From the NCBI GenBank assembly GCA_006937955.1, contig SSNP01000051.1, positions 2,272,188-2,336,187 of the forward strand: DNA of 64,000 nucleotides. Direction: 5' to 3'. The translations under genes and the position numbers were made by a program. The stretch is from Pachypanchax playfairii. Lineage: Eukaryota > Chordata > Actinopteri > Cyprinodontiformes > Aplocheilidae. Positions within the stretch are counted from its first letter, which is position 1. The number at the start of each line of letters is the position of its first letter. The notes under the pieces are model-generated. The model was given only the letters and a program-made list of their open reading frames with translations. It did no database searches and had not been told where the DNA came from. This document shows, piece after piece, positions 1 through 13,081 of the stretch.

Positions 1-383
1 TTTTCTCTAAAACAGTGTGACCCTTAATTAAAAATCCGCCAAAACTACATGTGTACAGGGACATCCTAAAGATTTTATTCATTTCATAGAACCTCATGCA
101 TGGATGTTAGACTCATAAAGTGCCCACAGGAATAAATTAGATGTCTGTCAAGTTGTTGCCATCGCTCAGCAGAAGAATGACAAGTGTGATTAAGCTGAGA
201 AGTGTCAATGCAAAGTGAATGAAATTGATGGAACAAATTCCTTCCTGTAATTCAGATGAAACCTCGTGTCAGTCATAACCTCGCCTCCTTTTAATTATGG
301 TACAAGTGATTTATTCTCAGATGTGGGCGAGGAGATTAATCCGTGTCTTGCATCACAGACTTGAACAGTCAGCGGACAACTGT

Positions 384-385
<2 letters not shown>
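1..385. other. Unique AT-rich intergenic DNA
   Basis: No gene, RNA or recognisable repeat is seen here. The stretch around 290-360 has moderate complexity, with a TTTTAATTATGG homeodomain-type word and GGAGATTAATCC, which contains a bicoid/OTX-like core (TAATCC). It could be regulatory, but nothing in the sequence alone proves it. Confidence 0.5.

Positions 386-424
<39 letters not shown>
386..424. repeat. (CA)n microsatellite
   Basis: Uninterrupted CA dinucleotide tract of about 39 bp preceded by TGTGTA. Simple sequence repeat seen directly. Confidence 0.97.
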
Positions 425-425
<1 letters not shown>

Positions 426-2275
426 CGGACAGATCTGCTGTGAGCTTCCAACAATGAGGGGTTTTGTTGTTGTTGTTTTTTTTTTTTTGATGAATCAGTT
501 GATTATTTTTCTCTTTTAATGAGGTGAATCAATCAGGGAGATAATGGAAAATGTGTCACACAAAGTACAGTGTTTGCTTTGGCCTTGTCCTAATTATACA
601 ACTCCAAATCAGAAACACAATCCCAATTATGCTCATTTAGGTTTTTTTGGCAGACATAAACCTGATGAAATTCAACAGGTTGACTTGTCAGCAACATTTC
701 TTTCATTAATACATATCAATTCCTGCATGCCTGGAGTTGCAGCAGAGTGGAAGTTGGGATGTTGGGATATTTTTGGGGCTATTCAATAAGTAAATTAAAG
801 AGAAATGCATGGTTTGAACTGTATTTATTGACAGTTGCTTTCTAATTATTGCATGAATCATTACAGCTGTGGTTTGTGAAGTTTTTTGATGATACAGAAC
901 TTAGAATAAGTTTCAACAGTCTGGTCAAAAGCAGGTAATGATAAAATTAATTACATAAATATACTATTTCAAAATTAAATAAACACTAGAAGATAGTGGT
1001 GATAAAACTCAAACAGATAAAACAATAATATTTGCATCTTTTCTGTGTAATTCTGCCTCTGGCCACTAGATGGAGGCAGAGACCAAAATTTTGAAAAAAC
1101 CTGTTAGCCTCCGTTTGTGCTTTTCAGCCTGCTGGCTCTGCAAAAGCACGATAGAAAGACTCGGTTTAATCACGTTTATAATAATCTGTATCCATCAATT
1201 ATGTTTTTATCGACTCAGAATTATTTCATTGAAATATTACAATACTAAATAGAAGCAGAACATTACACCAGATTGCATAAATCATCTGTGTTTTGTTATT
1301 TTCTTTGCTTAGAAAACACATTTAAACACCAAAGAATATTTACAACAAAGTGCTTGTGGTATCCTTTGATAGAAGCTTTTGTTGAGCAGAATCGGGTGGG
1401 ATTTACTCGTCTCGTCGTTACTTTCAACCCAGTCCACCTCCACAACACGTACGTCTGAATACAGACCAGCTTTTCTTGCACATTTATTTTCGTGCCGAGT
1501 CGAACGGACCACAATAGATGATTCATGTCTTATTGTTTCATTTGCCTAAATAGCCTCAATTGTTTTGGGGTTTTTTGGTGTCATTTTGGAACACTGCCAG
1601 ATATCTGAATATGTTCTATATTCTCAGCTTGTTATTTTCCCCCTCTCCTTTGTTTATTGTTGTTTCGTGTAAATGCTGGAAACGATAGATAAAAAACAGA
1701 GAAACCTTTTCTGCAGCTTTGGTTCTTGCCACGAAAAGAAGATGTTTTTTGAAATTTTGGAATGAAGCAGAGAAATAATTATTGCTCACAAAAAAAAACC
1801 TTAATACCCCTTAAAATAAAATCTACACTATCAACTCCTTAAATTCACTATTTTCTAATAGACTGAACAGAATTTTAATGTGTAACACAAAGATTTTCTC
1901 TGTACGCATCTAAGTCTACGTAAAATATTTCTATTAAAAAGCACAAACTTGTGTCATAATTATGCTTGTTTTTTTTAAACATCATCCGAAAATGAAAAGA
2001 CGAAAAACACAGAGCGAAATGAACCAAATAAAATCCTCTTACAAAGACATGAAACATAACACAGTTGTATTAATTATGAATTGTATCTTTATTTTTTCCC
2101 AATTCAAGTTTCTATCCTATTAAACCCACCCACATATGCAACGCAACCCAAACTACTCATCTCAAACACGGTTTTCTCAATTAACGATTCTTTTCTATTT
2201 TTACAGAGACATGCAGTCGCTGTAATCCTAACAGAAGAGTCTTCTAATAAATGAATAACAAAAGGCAATTACTAG
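425..2275. other. AT-rich intergenic DNA, no gene seen
   Basis: The stretch holds only short open frames (60-81 codons) on both strands, with no domain, codon bias or splice context that would support coding. Homopolymer T and A runs occur near 477 and 1790. I see no repeat family that I can name. Confidence 0.6.
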
Positions 2276-2470
2276 AAATGAAGTGCAAAACAAAATGGAT
2301 GTACCCCGTTTGTGGGTCGGGCTCGATGTTCGATGTCCCTCCTAATTCACCATCATGACTCCGGCCACTAATGGGATTGTAGTCGGGCTCATTTATTGCC
2401 ATTAGGGAATTGAGGTTACATCCAATGGGTGAGGGGTTAATTACAAACAACTGAAGGGGTCAGAGGTGTG
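2276..2470. promoter_or_regulatory. Candidate regulatory / conserved noncoding block
   Basis: Complex sequence without simple repeats, richer in GC than its AT-rich neighbours. It has TAATGGG and TTAATTAC homeodomain-type words and no maintained reading frame. Blocks of this texture in fish gene deserts are often conserved enhancers. That is an inference from texture only; no alignment was possible. Confidence 0.3.
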
Positions 2471-2656
2471 CGTGTGAGCGTGCGAGTGTGTATTGAGCTC
2501 ATGTGATCATGACAGGGCCGGACCCTTTGGTAATAGGGGGCGGATTTAAACGAGGATCCTTGAGAGAAGATTTATCCGCAGCGTGTGACACGGCGACAAA
2601 TAGTGCTGATAGGTGAAGGCCTCTCGGAGTAGAGTCCAGTCTGGATGACAAATAGC

Positions 2657-3120
<464 letters not shown>

Positions 3121-4808
3121 TAGAACAGTCTTTGTACAATATGAAGAGACTGGGAGTGACGCCTCGGAGGCTCCACTAGAGAGGCAGGGAGGGCGGGGGG
3201 GGATGAAGACTGTGCTATCTTTCTAATTATAGGGAGAGACCTTGATCCTCTTCCCTCTTTCTGTCTCCCCTTGGTTTCTGTTGCAGCAGGAACCTAAGAG
3301 ACAACGCTTTGCCCTTTAGAAGAAAGCAATAAAGAAATCAGTCCAGTCCTTTTTTTAAGGTTCTATGTTAGTGGCATTTATTAAAGATGAATTGATCAAA
3401 CGTTGAATTCTTAAGACAATTCTCTCTTATTCTCTCTAATTACTCTGATAGACCTTCAGTAATGCACCACAGAATGCAAAGAAATGTTAGTGGATTAAGT
3501 AAATCTGTTTTCCACGTTTATATCATTCATTAGCCTCTCGTTGTTGGATTAACTCTCATATGCTGAGCTTCTGGCTTCAGGGTCCTCTGAATCTGAATCC
3601 GGCCAATGGCTTCCTCTCACACAGTCACTTGCTCGTTCTTAAGTCTCTGAGTAGAGGATGCACCTCAACCCTCCAAATCCCAACCCTCTAAACTGAACTG
3701 GGACCAAATACAATGCCTGAAGTCAAATACTGAGGGATTAGTGGTGCAGCTATTTTATTTATTATCCCAACTTTACCAAATTCTTTATTGCCGGTAATTG
3801 ATACATTCTTTTTGCGTTAAGACCTTCAATGATGTGGGGAAAAATGCTAAACAATATCCAAAAAAGGTTCCAAGACCCCCCCACCCCCCAAAAAATAAAA
3901 CAAACACAAAAAAACACACAATAAGACATAGGAAATTGCTTTTTAATGACATTAAACACAATTAAAGGTGGGTGTTATGATGATACAGGATTGTTGCACT
4001 GCTGATGAAAAGTTACAAATCTGCAGTCCTTTTTTTATCACCCTAATTTAAAATAATCCAATAAGTTTTATAAGGTCGAAAACTGCTCAGAAATAGAGAC
4101 ACAGTTTTTAAATGTAAAATAAAACCCAAAGAAATTCAGTGTGAGGTGTGATTCTTATATTAGAATTCACATTATGAAAATCAACACATTTTATTATACA
4201 GAAGAAAAGAGTAAAACTAGTTTAATGTTCTAATTTGGAGCAACTAGGTTTGTTTTTCAGATTGGAGATGTAGTTTTCGATCACACTCTGATCTTACTCT
4301 GGAAAACATTCAGAGTGTTCAGAGTAGATGTGTGTTGGAGACAACATGGCTGTTACATTAGATCGTTGCTCCTGGGATGAACAGTTCTAATACTGTCCTG
4401 GATGTGCTTTAACGGAGGTTGAGATTAGGACGGGCTTTTCGAACAAAAGTACTCTTCAGATTTGAATGGAATTATTAGATTATTCTGCTCATGTTCACCC
4501 ACCAGAAAATATACACACATGTTGAAATGATAATTTATACTTTGTTTATTTTTCTCTTCATTACGACACTCATTTGAATGTAACAAGTATCAGAAAAAAG
4601 CATCTCTGATTTATTTAATCACATATTCTGGAAGGAAAAGTGTTGCTTACTATAGTGGCCTTAGTTTTTACTGTCTACGGTCTTTTCAAAATAAAATTAC
4701 ATTGGCAGAAGCACTAAATCATGTCAAGTTTGTTGTAGTTTTGCTGAAAATCCACCCCTGTCTCAAAGAGCACTTTGGTGGTGCGAATACTATGTAATGC
4801 ACATTAGT
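3121..4808. other. AT-rich intergenic DNA, no gene seen
   Basis: Unique AT-rich sequence with A-rich and T-rich runs, for example the C- and A-rich patch at 3875-3915. Only chance open frames are present. No named repeat was recognised. Confidence 0.6.
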
Positions 4809-5496
4809 AGCTACGTTTACATGGGCACATTTAATCGGAATAAACGCCCAATCGGATAAAAAAGACGTCATGTAAACATGTCAATCAGAATGTTTTGATC
4901 CGATGCAGCCTGATCCGAAAGAAATTTACTTCCGATCGAGAGGGGTGGTTTTGTCCGATCTTCATTCGGATAGACGTGCATGTACACACCCATTCGGAAA
5001 GAAAGGGTGAAAAGAGCCCACTGCGCATGCGTACAACTTCAGCGTGACGTCTTTCCGCTTTCGCAGACCCAAGTAGAAAACATAGCGGGAAGTATCAGTC
5101 ATCCTGTCATCCTGCCCTCCTCTCCTGTGGTGGAGGAGCAGTAGCAATATGTATTCTGCCTCTAGCTTGGTTAATGTCACCAGTAAAAACCCAAACATAA
5201 CGGTAATCACCTGCAGAAGGTCCATATTGGGGATAACGTGAGTCAGATCGAGCACACGATGGGGCGGGAAAGACGTGCAGAAAGGACGGAGTTTGTTTAC
5301 TTTTTTTTCTTCCCCCGGAAAGACAACTCGCTGTGCGCATGCTCAACTCATTTAACCTGATTGAGTGCTTGGTGCATGTGTACTCATGGCATGATCAGAT
5401 CATTTCAGTTAGTGTCCATGTAAACAGGGATTTGGGAATTCAGATCGACCAAGATTTTAATCAGATTGGGGAAATTTGGCGCATGTAAACGTAGCT
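4809..5496. mobile_element. Non-autonomous inverted-repeat DNA transposon, copy 1
   Basis: The left end AGCTACGTTTACATG and the right end CATGTAAACGTAGCT are perfect inverted repeats bounding 688 bp. A near-identical copy lies at 48465-49171. TA dinucleotides flank both ends in both copies, but they may be part of the terminal repeat, so the target duplication is unresolved. The interior has GC-rich words such as GCGCATGC near both ends. Compared with copy 2 this copy lacks about 19 bp near 5090, and the ATG of the plus-strand frame seen in copy 2 is lost here (ATAGCG instead of ATGGCG). I suspect PIF/Harbinger affinity from the look of the ends, but no transposase is present to prove it. Confidence 0.85.
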
Positions 5497-5880
5497 ACTG
5501 ATACCTTGTATTGGCATTGGCAGCATGTTATTATTAAGTGCCATATAACACAAAAAACAGCCTTTATCAAAACGATAATCCCAATACATAAACAAATCTG
5601 TTTATTTTATTGATGCCTGAAAGTTGCAAAATTCAAGTAAATACTAATTTTAATTTCTGGGTTATGGTCAAAGCAACAATTCTTCAAGTCTGAGAAGATC
5701 TCTGAAGACGCTGCTGGAGACAAGTGCAGCGGTTTTTTATCCTGTTGTGTTTTGATCAACACATATAACTGACGTTTCATTTAAAAACAGCTGAACAAAA
5801 GCCCAAAGTGTTAGAATCGTCTTCTATCGGACTAAATTGAGAAAGACAAAGCAGATTGACACTATTATGAGATTTTAATC
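5497..5880. other. Intergenic DNA, nothing recognised
   Basis: Unique AT-rich DNA between the inverted-repeat element and the next complex block. No coding or repeat feature was seen. Confidence 0.5.
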
Positions 5881-6245
5881 CAAATCCATTTCAGAGCGCG
5901 GCTTCAACTTTAAGAGTGGAATTCGATTGAGCAGCGGCGCCCTTGGCTTCGCAGATGGAAGTTAACGAATGGCTGTCCTTCCAATAGCTCAGGAATGGAT
6001 TTGTTCACATAGTCTGAAGGCTAAATGCTTTGTGAGGTGTGAAATGGGTAATTTGTTGAGGCCAGCCAGTGTTTTTTGGGGGGCAGCTGCACACAGTTAC
6101 ACAGTCCTGCCCTGATGGCAGGCCAACAATCCGACACAGATAGAGCCGATTTAGGTCCAGTTACCACGTTAATGTCGGATTCCCAGTGTTATCGGCTCCA
6201 GCTCTCTTACTCCCAATGTGATGATGACTAATTCTGAGAAGATGA
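5881..6245. promoter_or_regulatory. Candidate regulatory / conserved noncoding block
   Basis: Complex, repeat-free DNA with higher GC than the flanks. It includes a GAGCGCGGCTTC patch, AGTTAACGAATGG, and a segment at about 6110-6240 with spaced ATCCGACA, CACGTTAATG and GTTATCGGCTC words. There is no open frame of note. It resembles vertebrate enhancer blocks in texture; alignment is needed to support that. Confidence 0.32.
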
Positions 6246-7039
6246 CCCCTTGTTGCCCTTTTTTGACAACTCTTTGAACACTTTATGACTCACTGATCAC
6301 ACATCCCTTTGTAAGCGGATGTGTAAGCTCAAAATAACAGTTCATAGACGAAATAGAGCAAAAAGTGGCGATTTAAAGAGCTGAGGTGGGGTTGCTACGC
6401 CGCTACAGAACCGGATCAGAGAGCTAACATAGCTGCTATAGAGGGCAGCGGTGCCGTGCTTGAGAGAGGCTCGACTCCTCACAGAGATGGAGAAGTGTAA
6501 ATCCAAAGCTGAAAACTCCATTAGGCCGACTCAGTCATGCATCCGTGTGCTCCAGTGCCAGACAGCTCTGTAAATCAGCGTCCCTTTTTTCGAGCTCCAC
6601 TGAAGAAAACAATATGGGTACTGTCTGGGTACTGAGCATTGGGCCCTTGGGTCACACACACACACTCACACACACTCATGGGGTCTGGCTGCTACAGTGT
6701 GAGACCAAATGCTCTGATCCAGGTTGAACTAACCACTGACATGTGCATCTGTCAGACATGGGCTGCTGAAGATGTGTGTGCATTTATATGTACATACTTT
6801 TAACTCTGTGGGTGAGCCACTCGGTCTCTTTTATCAAAATCTAGAATGTATGTCTCACTGCACGGTGCATTATTTTTTTAGGTCAACACATTTGTCTTAT
6901 AATGATCTGCAGGTGCAGTACGGTGGCATTTGTATTTGCTATTTGGATAAAAATCAACCTCAGCTGCTTATAAACCTCATCGTTTGATTAATAGTTTAAA
7001 TCTCTCCTTGCAAAGGAAATTGAACCCTCTTCTCCAATG
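6246..7039. other. Intergenic DNA with a short interrupted CA tract
   Basis: Unique DNA with a brief interrupted CA/CTCA run at about 6652-6680. The 60-71 codon frames are chance frames. Nothing else was recognised. Confidence 0.5.
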
Positions 7040-7051
7040 CACACACACACA

Positions 7052-7117
<66 letters not shown>
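7040..7117. repeat. (CA)n microsatellite at the edge of the duplicated segment
   Basis: CA tract of about 78 bp with one AGAC interruption near 7051. The second copy of the downstream segment begins inside the equivalent CA tract, directly after the N run, so this tract is where the assembly probably failed. Confidence 0.95.
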
Positions 7118-7123
<6 letters not shown>

Positions 7124-8149
7124 CACAGACTGTAAAGTAAACGGATTTGGAGTGTGTCCGTCCGTCCTAATCTGTTGGCCAGTAAAGGCTGACTGAGGCC
7201 TAGCAGGTGCTAGACACTTGTCTGTGGAATGTGGAGGGCCAGACCTCAGACCTCCCACTAGGAATATGCATGCCCATGTGTGTGTGTGTATATATGAATG
7301 TGTGTGTATTAGTTCGTATGTGTGGGTGGCAGTCACCACCTGCTCTCGACCTAATTTCAGTTTTTCTCAGGATCACAACATTGCACTGGACTCTGGGGGG
7401 GGGGAGATGTAAATTATGATGTAATGACTTGCTAAACTGAAAAACACGTGCATTTTGCTACTGATTTTGTCTGAGTTTTTGGTTGAGGATGTCTCTAAAA
7501 TTAAGGATTTTAGATTTTACAAATTTTATTCAAATAGGTCACAAATTATGAGTGTGAGACGATTTAATAAAAACAATCCATACTTACAGAATTCTGTCTC
7601 TGAGGTGAGTCAGACCATGTAAACATGTTTATTTTAGTCCTTGAACATCAGGTTGTTTGTGTAAATGTTTGACTGATTTTTAGAGTCAGGAAAGATTATG
7701 TTTAAATAATAATTACACCCCACAAAATCTTGGAAAAATCAACAAACAGTAATTGAAGTATTTTAAATAAGGGCTTTGTGGTGATCCAGTGTGTCACCAA
7801 GATCCTTGGTTAGCAAACTTTAGCACAAGCTAGCTTCAGTAATTCAGCAGCTGTATTTGGAGCTTTGCTGGCGTTCTGCCCCAAAAAGTATCTCAGCCAT
7901 AAAAGACTATTTGATCAATCTAAAGATGTAATATCACACATAGCCGCTGTTATGCCCCGAGATGTGCCTGTCTGTAAATCGACATGCTAATACATGTCCA
8001 GTGCTGATTATTTAAAAAAATAATTTAACTAATCCATTTAGTTGTGTTTGTTTCAAAAGTCACACTGAAGCAGTCGAGTAAAACTTGTCAATAAATTGAT
8101 TCTGCTGAATTCAATTGAATTGTTGGACAAAAAAAAAAAAAAACTACTA

Positions 8150-8206
8150 CAACGTTGAATTTCCCTTCTGGGATAAATAAAGTATTTTTCATTTCATTTC
8201 AAAATA
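8150..8206 (+). mobile_element. LINE 3' tail fragment (L2/CR1-like), copy A
   Basis: The sequence TTTCCCTTCTGGGATAAATA followed by AAGTATTTTTC and (ATTTC)n resembles the 3' end of fish L2/CR1-type LINEs. Those end in a similar TTTCCC..GGGA..AATAAAG motif and a short tandem tail. Only the tail remains, as expected from 5' truncation. The family name is from memory and tentative. Confidence 0.55.
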
Positions 8207-8919
8207 AAGTTATTCTAAGATAGTTTTCTTAAAAAAGTGTATTTTATATTGTTTTGACCAAACAATTTAATATTGAAGCTTGAAATTTTTTTTATGCTTT
8301 AGGAATCTTAAAACACACATTTCAGTAAAAATTGTGATACTTCAATTAAGAGAGTTTCAAATTTCCAGCCACTTGGTCTTCTTGTTTACCGAGTAAATTT
8401 CATTGTTAAAGGAGCTGATTATCACAATGAAAGTTAACATTTTGAGCGTAATAAGTGTAATTAGTGCTAGAGAGACAGATAACATGAAAAACAGGACAGA
8501 TATTAATATCTTGTTAAAAATATTTGTTTAACTTCATCAGGGAATCCTGTAGAAACTAAATCATAAACATCCTTCCTTTTTGTTGTCTTTTTAAAAATAT
8601 TTTTGCTGAGATTTTTCACAGAAAAACCAAAACAGCTAGCAGAAAGATGCTAAAATTGGCTAACAGAGCTAAAGGGAGGAGTATCCTGGTGGTTTTTTGA
8701 AGGTTTCTGGAAGTAAATGAAAACTGACCATAAATATTAGAATCCCCTACAAATCAGCTCATCATATAAGATAAGAAAAAATAACCAGATTTATTTTGTG
8801 GTTGGAATAATTTTACCGGCTCAGATTGTGCTTATTAAACAGTCTTTCCTGTAGCTCAGCATTAAAAACACTATTATTTCAAGTTTACCGGTGCAACAGT
8901 GTGCAGCCCCTAAATGAGT

Positions 8920-9135
8920 GTGAATCAGCAGAAAAGCGTTGCTTGTGCTTTAATGTAGATTAATGCTACCTGCCCGCGTGCTGGCATTCTCTGCGGATAG
9001 TAATTAGGGGCAATAATCACCTTTTCATGGTCTGCGCCCTTAGTAGGTCATTATCCTCCACCTCATGCCTCCCCCACAGTCTCACTCCTTCCACCAAACA
9101 CACGGTAATGAGGAAAGTTTGGAGGGTGGAAATGT
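8920..9135. promoter_or_regulatory. Candidate regulatory block (copy A)
   Basis: Complex sequence with GATTAATGC, AGTAATTAGGGG and GGTCATTATCC words inside an otherwise AT-rich segment. There is no open frame and no repeat. The texture is typical of conserved noncoding DNA; this is inference only. An identical copy lies at 12226-12441. Confidence 0.33.
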
Positions 9136-9365
9136 TATTGTGCGTCGTATTTTCATGGGCGTAGTAGTTGTTCTGTTATTCTAACCAATGAAATGACCAA
9201 GAGAAATGTCTCAATGTGCAGAATATCGAAGATAATTCAGCTGCTGTGAGTTATTTCACATGCAAGAATTGAATGAAGGTAAAAGGTCAAGCCGCTGAGT
9301 TATCTTTCCCTCTTTCCTTACCTCCCTGTTTTCCTCCCTTTCCTCTTTCTTCTCTCATTTTTCTG

Positions 9366-9775
9366 GTGTCAGAATGACTGATGGTGGCCAGCAGAAACGG
9401 GTGTCCGGCATTATACCTCCGACAAATAGCCGCGGCCCGCTCGACCAGGCCTTGGAGCAGACAGAAATCAATATTTCACCATTTAAAATCTATCAGAAGA
9501 CTTTTTTTTGCCTTGATAGTGCCACAGGCGCCTGCGTTCCCTTCCTCCCACCGTCGACTGCCCTTCCCCAACCCCCTTCCGTGCAAGCACCATGCCACGA
9601 GCACTGAATCAGACACTTTGTAGCTACAGCTAGTAATCAATAAGCCAGCACCTTCACAGATCTTAACTGCAGTCGCCAAGGAGCGGTGATGGATGGCGAG
9701 GACGGTCGCGATTCATTTTGTCAGGCCATTAAGCAGGCGAATTCTGTCCACTTCATCCTGCAGATGATCATTTTT
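9366..9775. promoter_or_regulatory. Candidate regulatory / conserved noncoding block (copy A)
   Basis: GC-richer, repeat-free DNA with AATATTTCACCATTTAAAAT, AGTAATCAATAA (Hox/Pbx-like) and a CATTAAGCAGGCGAATTC segment. Two overlapping plus-strand frames of 77 and 80 codons exist, but neither has splice or domain support, and a minus-strand frame competes. I favour noncoding function. An identical copy lies at 12672-13081. Confidence 0.36.
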
Positions 9776-10045
9776 CACACTTCATAAGAAGCAGAAATAG
9801 GTTGAGGAAAAGAGGTAGGAAAAAGGAAAAGAAAAAAAAAAGAAAAGAAGAAGGAAACGAGAGGAGCTGCGGCCAAAACAAAATGCAGACAAAAGGAAAG
9901 CAGAGGAGAAGATGATAAGAAAAGATTGAGAGGGTAAGACGGTAGAGAAGCAATGGAGAGAAAACAAGAGTGATGACAGATGGTACAAGCAAAACAGCAG
10001 AAGATAATGCAAAGATGGAAACCAGATCAAGGCGAGCCCGAGGAA
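9776..10045 (+). repeat. Polypurine tract (copy A)
   Basis: About 270 bp of strongly purine-biased plus strand (GA/AAG-rich), with few pyrimidines from roughly 9785 to 9965. It gives rise to Phe/Leu/Ser-rich minus-strand frames that are not genes. Such tracts can form triplex structures. The equivalent in copy B lies at 13082-13351. Confidence 0.75.
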
Positions 10046-10365
10046 GAGTAGGATAAACTCACGCTACATTTCAAAAACATTAAAACCTCTAGTTTAATTG
10101 GATGTTCACGCTCAAACTCCCACTTTTGATTTATTAAAGCTTCACAAAGCTGATCCAAACAAACCCAAATGACAACGTCAAACGAGGAGCTAACAGACTC
10201 CATTAGAATGTACAGAGTCTGCGCGGTGTGTAACCAAATCAGTCAGGAGGGAAATTGAGTTTTTTTTTTCTCTCCAGACAGTGAAAGAATTTTATCGCTA
10301 TGAAGCACAGAGAGGCAAAGTAACCATGAACAACTTCCACTACTCAAACATATTATGTTTACAAA

Positions 10366-10375
10366 NNNNNNNNNN
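10366..10375. other. Assembly gap (10 N)
   Basis: Ten ambiguous bases mark a scaffold join of arbitrary length. They sit exactly between the end of copy A and a CA tract that restarts the same sequence, which points to a misjoin of overlapping contigs. Confidence 0.99.
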
Positions 10376-10429
<54 letters not shown>

Positions 10430-11455
10430 CACAGACTGTAAAGTAAACGGATTTGGAGTGTGTCCGTCCGTCCTAATCTGTTGGCCAGTAAAGGCTGACT
10501 GAGGCCTAGCAGGTGCTAGACACTTGTCTGTGGAATGTGGAGGGCCAGACCTCAGACCTCCCACTAGGAATATGCATGCCCATGTGTGTGTGTGTATATA
10601 TGAATGTGTGTGTATTAGTTCGTATGTGTGGGTGGCAGTCACCACCTGCTCTCGACCTAATTTCAGTTTTTCTCAGGATCACAACATTGCACTGGACTCT
10701 GGGGGGGGGGAGATGTAAATTATGATGTAATGACTTGCTAAACTGAAAAACACGTGCATTTTGCTACTGATTTTGTCTGAGTTTTTGGTTGAGGATGTCT
10801 CTAAAATTAAGGATTTTAGATTTTACAAATTTTATTCAAATAGGTCACAAATTATGAGTGTGAGACGATTTAATAAAAACAATCCATACTTACAGAATTC
10901 TGTCTCTGAGGTGAGTCAGACCATGTAAACATGTTTATTTTAGTCCTTGAACATCAGGTTGTTTGTGTAAATGTTTGACTGATTTTTAGAGTCAGGAAAG
11001 ATTATGTTTAAATAATAATTACACCCCACAAAATCTTGGAAAAATCAACAAACAGTAATTGAAGTATTTTAAATAAGGGCTTTGTGGTGATCCAGTGTGT
11101 CACCAAGATCCTTGGTTAGCAAACTTTAGCACAAGCTAGCTTCAGTAATTCAGCAGCTGTATTTGGAGCTTTGCTGGCGTTCTGCCCCAAAAAGTATCTC
11201 AGCCATAAAAGACTATTTGATCAATCTAAAGATGTAATATCACACATAGCCGCTGTTATGCCCCGAGATGTGCCTGTCTGTAAATCGACATGCTAATACA
11301 TGTCCAGTGCTGATTATTTAAAAAAATAATTTAACTAATCCATTTAGTTGTGTTTGTTTCAAAAGTCACACTGAAGCAGTCGAGTAAAACTTGTCAATAA
11401 ATTGATTCTGCTGAATTCAATTGAATTGTTGGACAAAAAAAAAAAAAAACTACTA

Positions 11456-11512
11456 CAACGTTGAATTTCCCTTCTGGGATAAATAAAGTATTTTTCATTT
11501 CATTTCAAAATA
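11456..11512 (+). mobile_element. LINE 3' tail fragment (L2/CR1-like), copy B
   Basis: Same fragment as 8150-8206, present again through the 3.3-kb duplication rather than through an independent insertion. Confidence 0.55.
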
Positions 11513-12225
11513 AAGTTATTCTAAGATAGTTTTCTTAAAAAAGTGTATTTTATATTGTTTTGACCAAACAATTTAATATTGAAGCTTGAAATTTTTTTTA
11601 TGCTTTAGGAATCTTAAAACACACATTTCAGTAAAAATTGTGATACTTCAATTAAGAGAGTTTCAAATTTCCAGCCACTTGGTCTTCTTGTTTACCGAGT
11701 AAATTTCATTGTTAAAGGAGCTGATTATCACAATGAAAGTTAACATTTTGAGCGTAATAAGTGTAATTAGTGCTAGAGAGACAGATAACATGAAAAACAG
11801 GACAGATATTAATATCTTGTTAAAAATATTTGTTTAACTTCATCAGGGAATCCTGTAGAAACTAAATCATAAACATCCTTCCTTTTTGTTGTCTTTTTAA
11901 AAATATTTTTGCTGAGATTTTTCACAGAAAAACCAAAACAGCTAGCAGAAAGATGCTAAAATTGGCTAACAGAGCTAAAGGGAGGAGTATCCTGGTGGTT
12001 TTTTGAAGGTTTCTGGAAGTAAATGAAAACTGACCATAAATATTAGAATCCCCTACAAATCAGCTCATCATATAAGATAAGAAAAAATAACCAGATTTAT
12101 TTTGTGGTTGGAATAATTTTACCGGCTCAGATTGTGCTTATTAAACAGTCTTTCCTGTAGCTCAGCATTAAAAACACTATTATTTCAAGTTTACCGGTGC
12201 AACAGTGTGCAGCCCCTAAATGAGT

Positions 12226-12441
12226 GTGAATCAGCAGAAAAGCGTTGCTTGTGCTTTAATGTAGATTAATGCTACCTGCCCGCGTGCTGGCATTCTCTGC
12301 GGATAGTAATTAGGGGCAATAATCACCTTTTCATGGTCTGCGCCCTTAGTAGGTCATTATCCTCCACCTCATGCCTCCCCCACAGTCTCACTCCTTCCAC
12401 CAAACACACGGTAATGAGGAAAGTTTGGAGGGTGGAAATGT
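12226..12441. promoter_or_regulatory. Candidate regulatory block (copy B)
   Basis: Second copy of the block at 8920-9135, identical by eye. Probably the same locus represented twice. Confidence 0.3.
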
Positions 12442-12671
12442 TATTGTGCGTCGTATTTTCATGGGCGTAGTAGTTGTTCTGTTATTCTAACCAATGAAAT
12501 GACCAAGAGAAATGTCTCAATGTGCAGAATATCGAAGATAATTCAGCTGCTGTGAGTTATTTCACATGCAAGAATTGAATGAAGGTAAAAGGTCAAGCCG
12601 CTGAGTTATCTTTCCCTCTTTCCTTACCTCCCTGTTTTCCTCCCTTTCCTCTTTCTTCTCTCATTTTTCTG

Positions 12672-13081
12672 GTGTCAGAATGACTGATGGTGGCCAGCAG
12701 AAACGGGTGTCCGGCATTATACCTCCGACAAATAGCCGCGGCCCGCTCGACCAGGCCTTGGAGCAGACAGAAATCAATATTTCACCATTTAAAATCTATC
12801 AGAAGACTTTTTTTTGCCTTGATAGTGCCACAGGCGCCTGCGTTCCCTTCCTCCCACCGTCGACTGCCCTTCCCCAACCCCCTTCCGTGCAAGCACCATG
12901 CCACGAGCACTGAATCAGACACTTTGTAGCTACAGCTAGTAATCAATAAGCCAGCACCTTCACAGATCTTAACTGCAGTCGCCAAGGAGCGGTGATGGAT
13001 GGCGAGGACGGTCGCGATTCATTTTGTCAGGCCATTAAGCAGGCGAATTCTGTCCACTTCATCCTGCAGATGATCATTTTT
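12672..13081. promoter_or_regulatory. Candidate regulatory block (copy B)
   Basis: Second copy of the block at 9366-9775, identical by eye. Probably the same locus represented twice. Confidence 0.33.

Larger units (their letters stand above)
7070..10365 (+). repeat. Duplicated segment, copy A (about 3.3 kb)
   Basis: This segment recurs at 10376-13671 at a constant offset of 3306 bp. I saw no mismatch or indel in reading through it, and even the poly-A run near 8128 and the G run near 7396 agree in length. The copies lie in direct orientation, separated only by ten N. It contains no gene; it holds a LINE tail, two complex blocks and a polypurine tract. Perfect identity including homopolymers suggests one locus assembled twice rather than a true tandem duplication. 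Confidence 0.93.

Noticed and set aside
6977..7339. 120-codon minus-strand frame with a Val-Cys run, repeated at 10340-10645
   Set aside because: Produced by the CA tract. The second copy comes from the duplicated segment and even reads through the N gap.
9374..9623. Two overlapping frames repeated at 12680-12929, suggesting a duplicated small gene
   Set aside because: The repeat is explained by the 3.3-kb duplication, and neither frame has domain or splice support.
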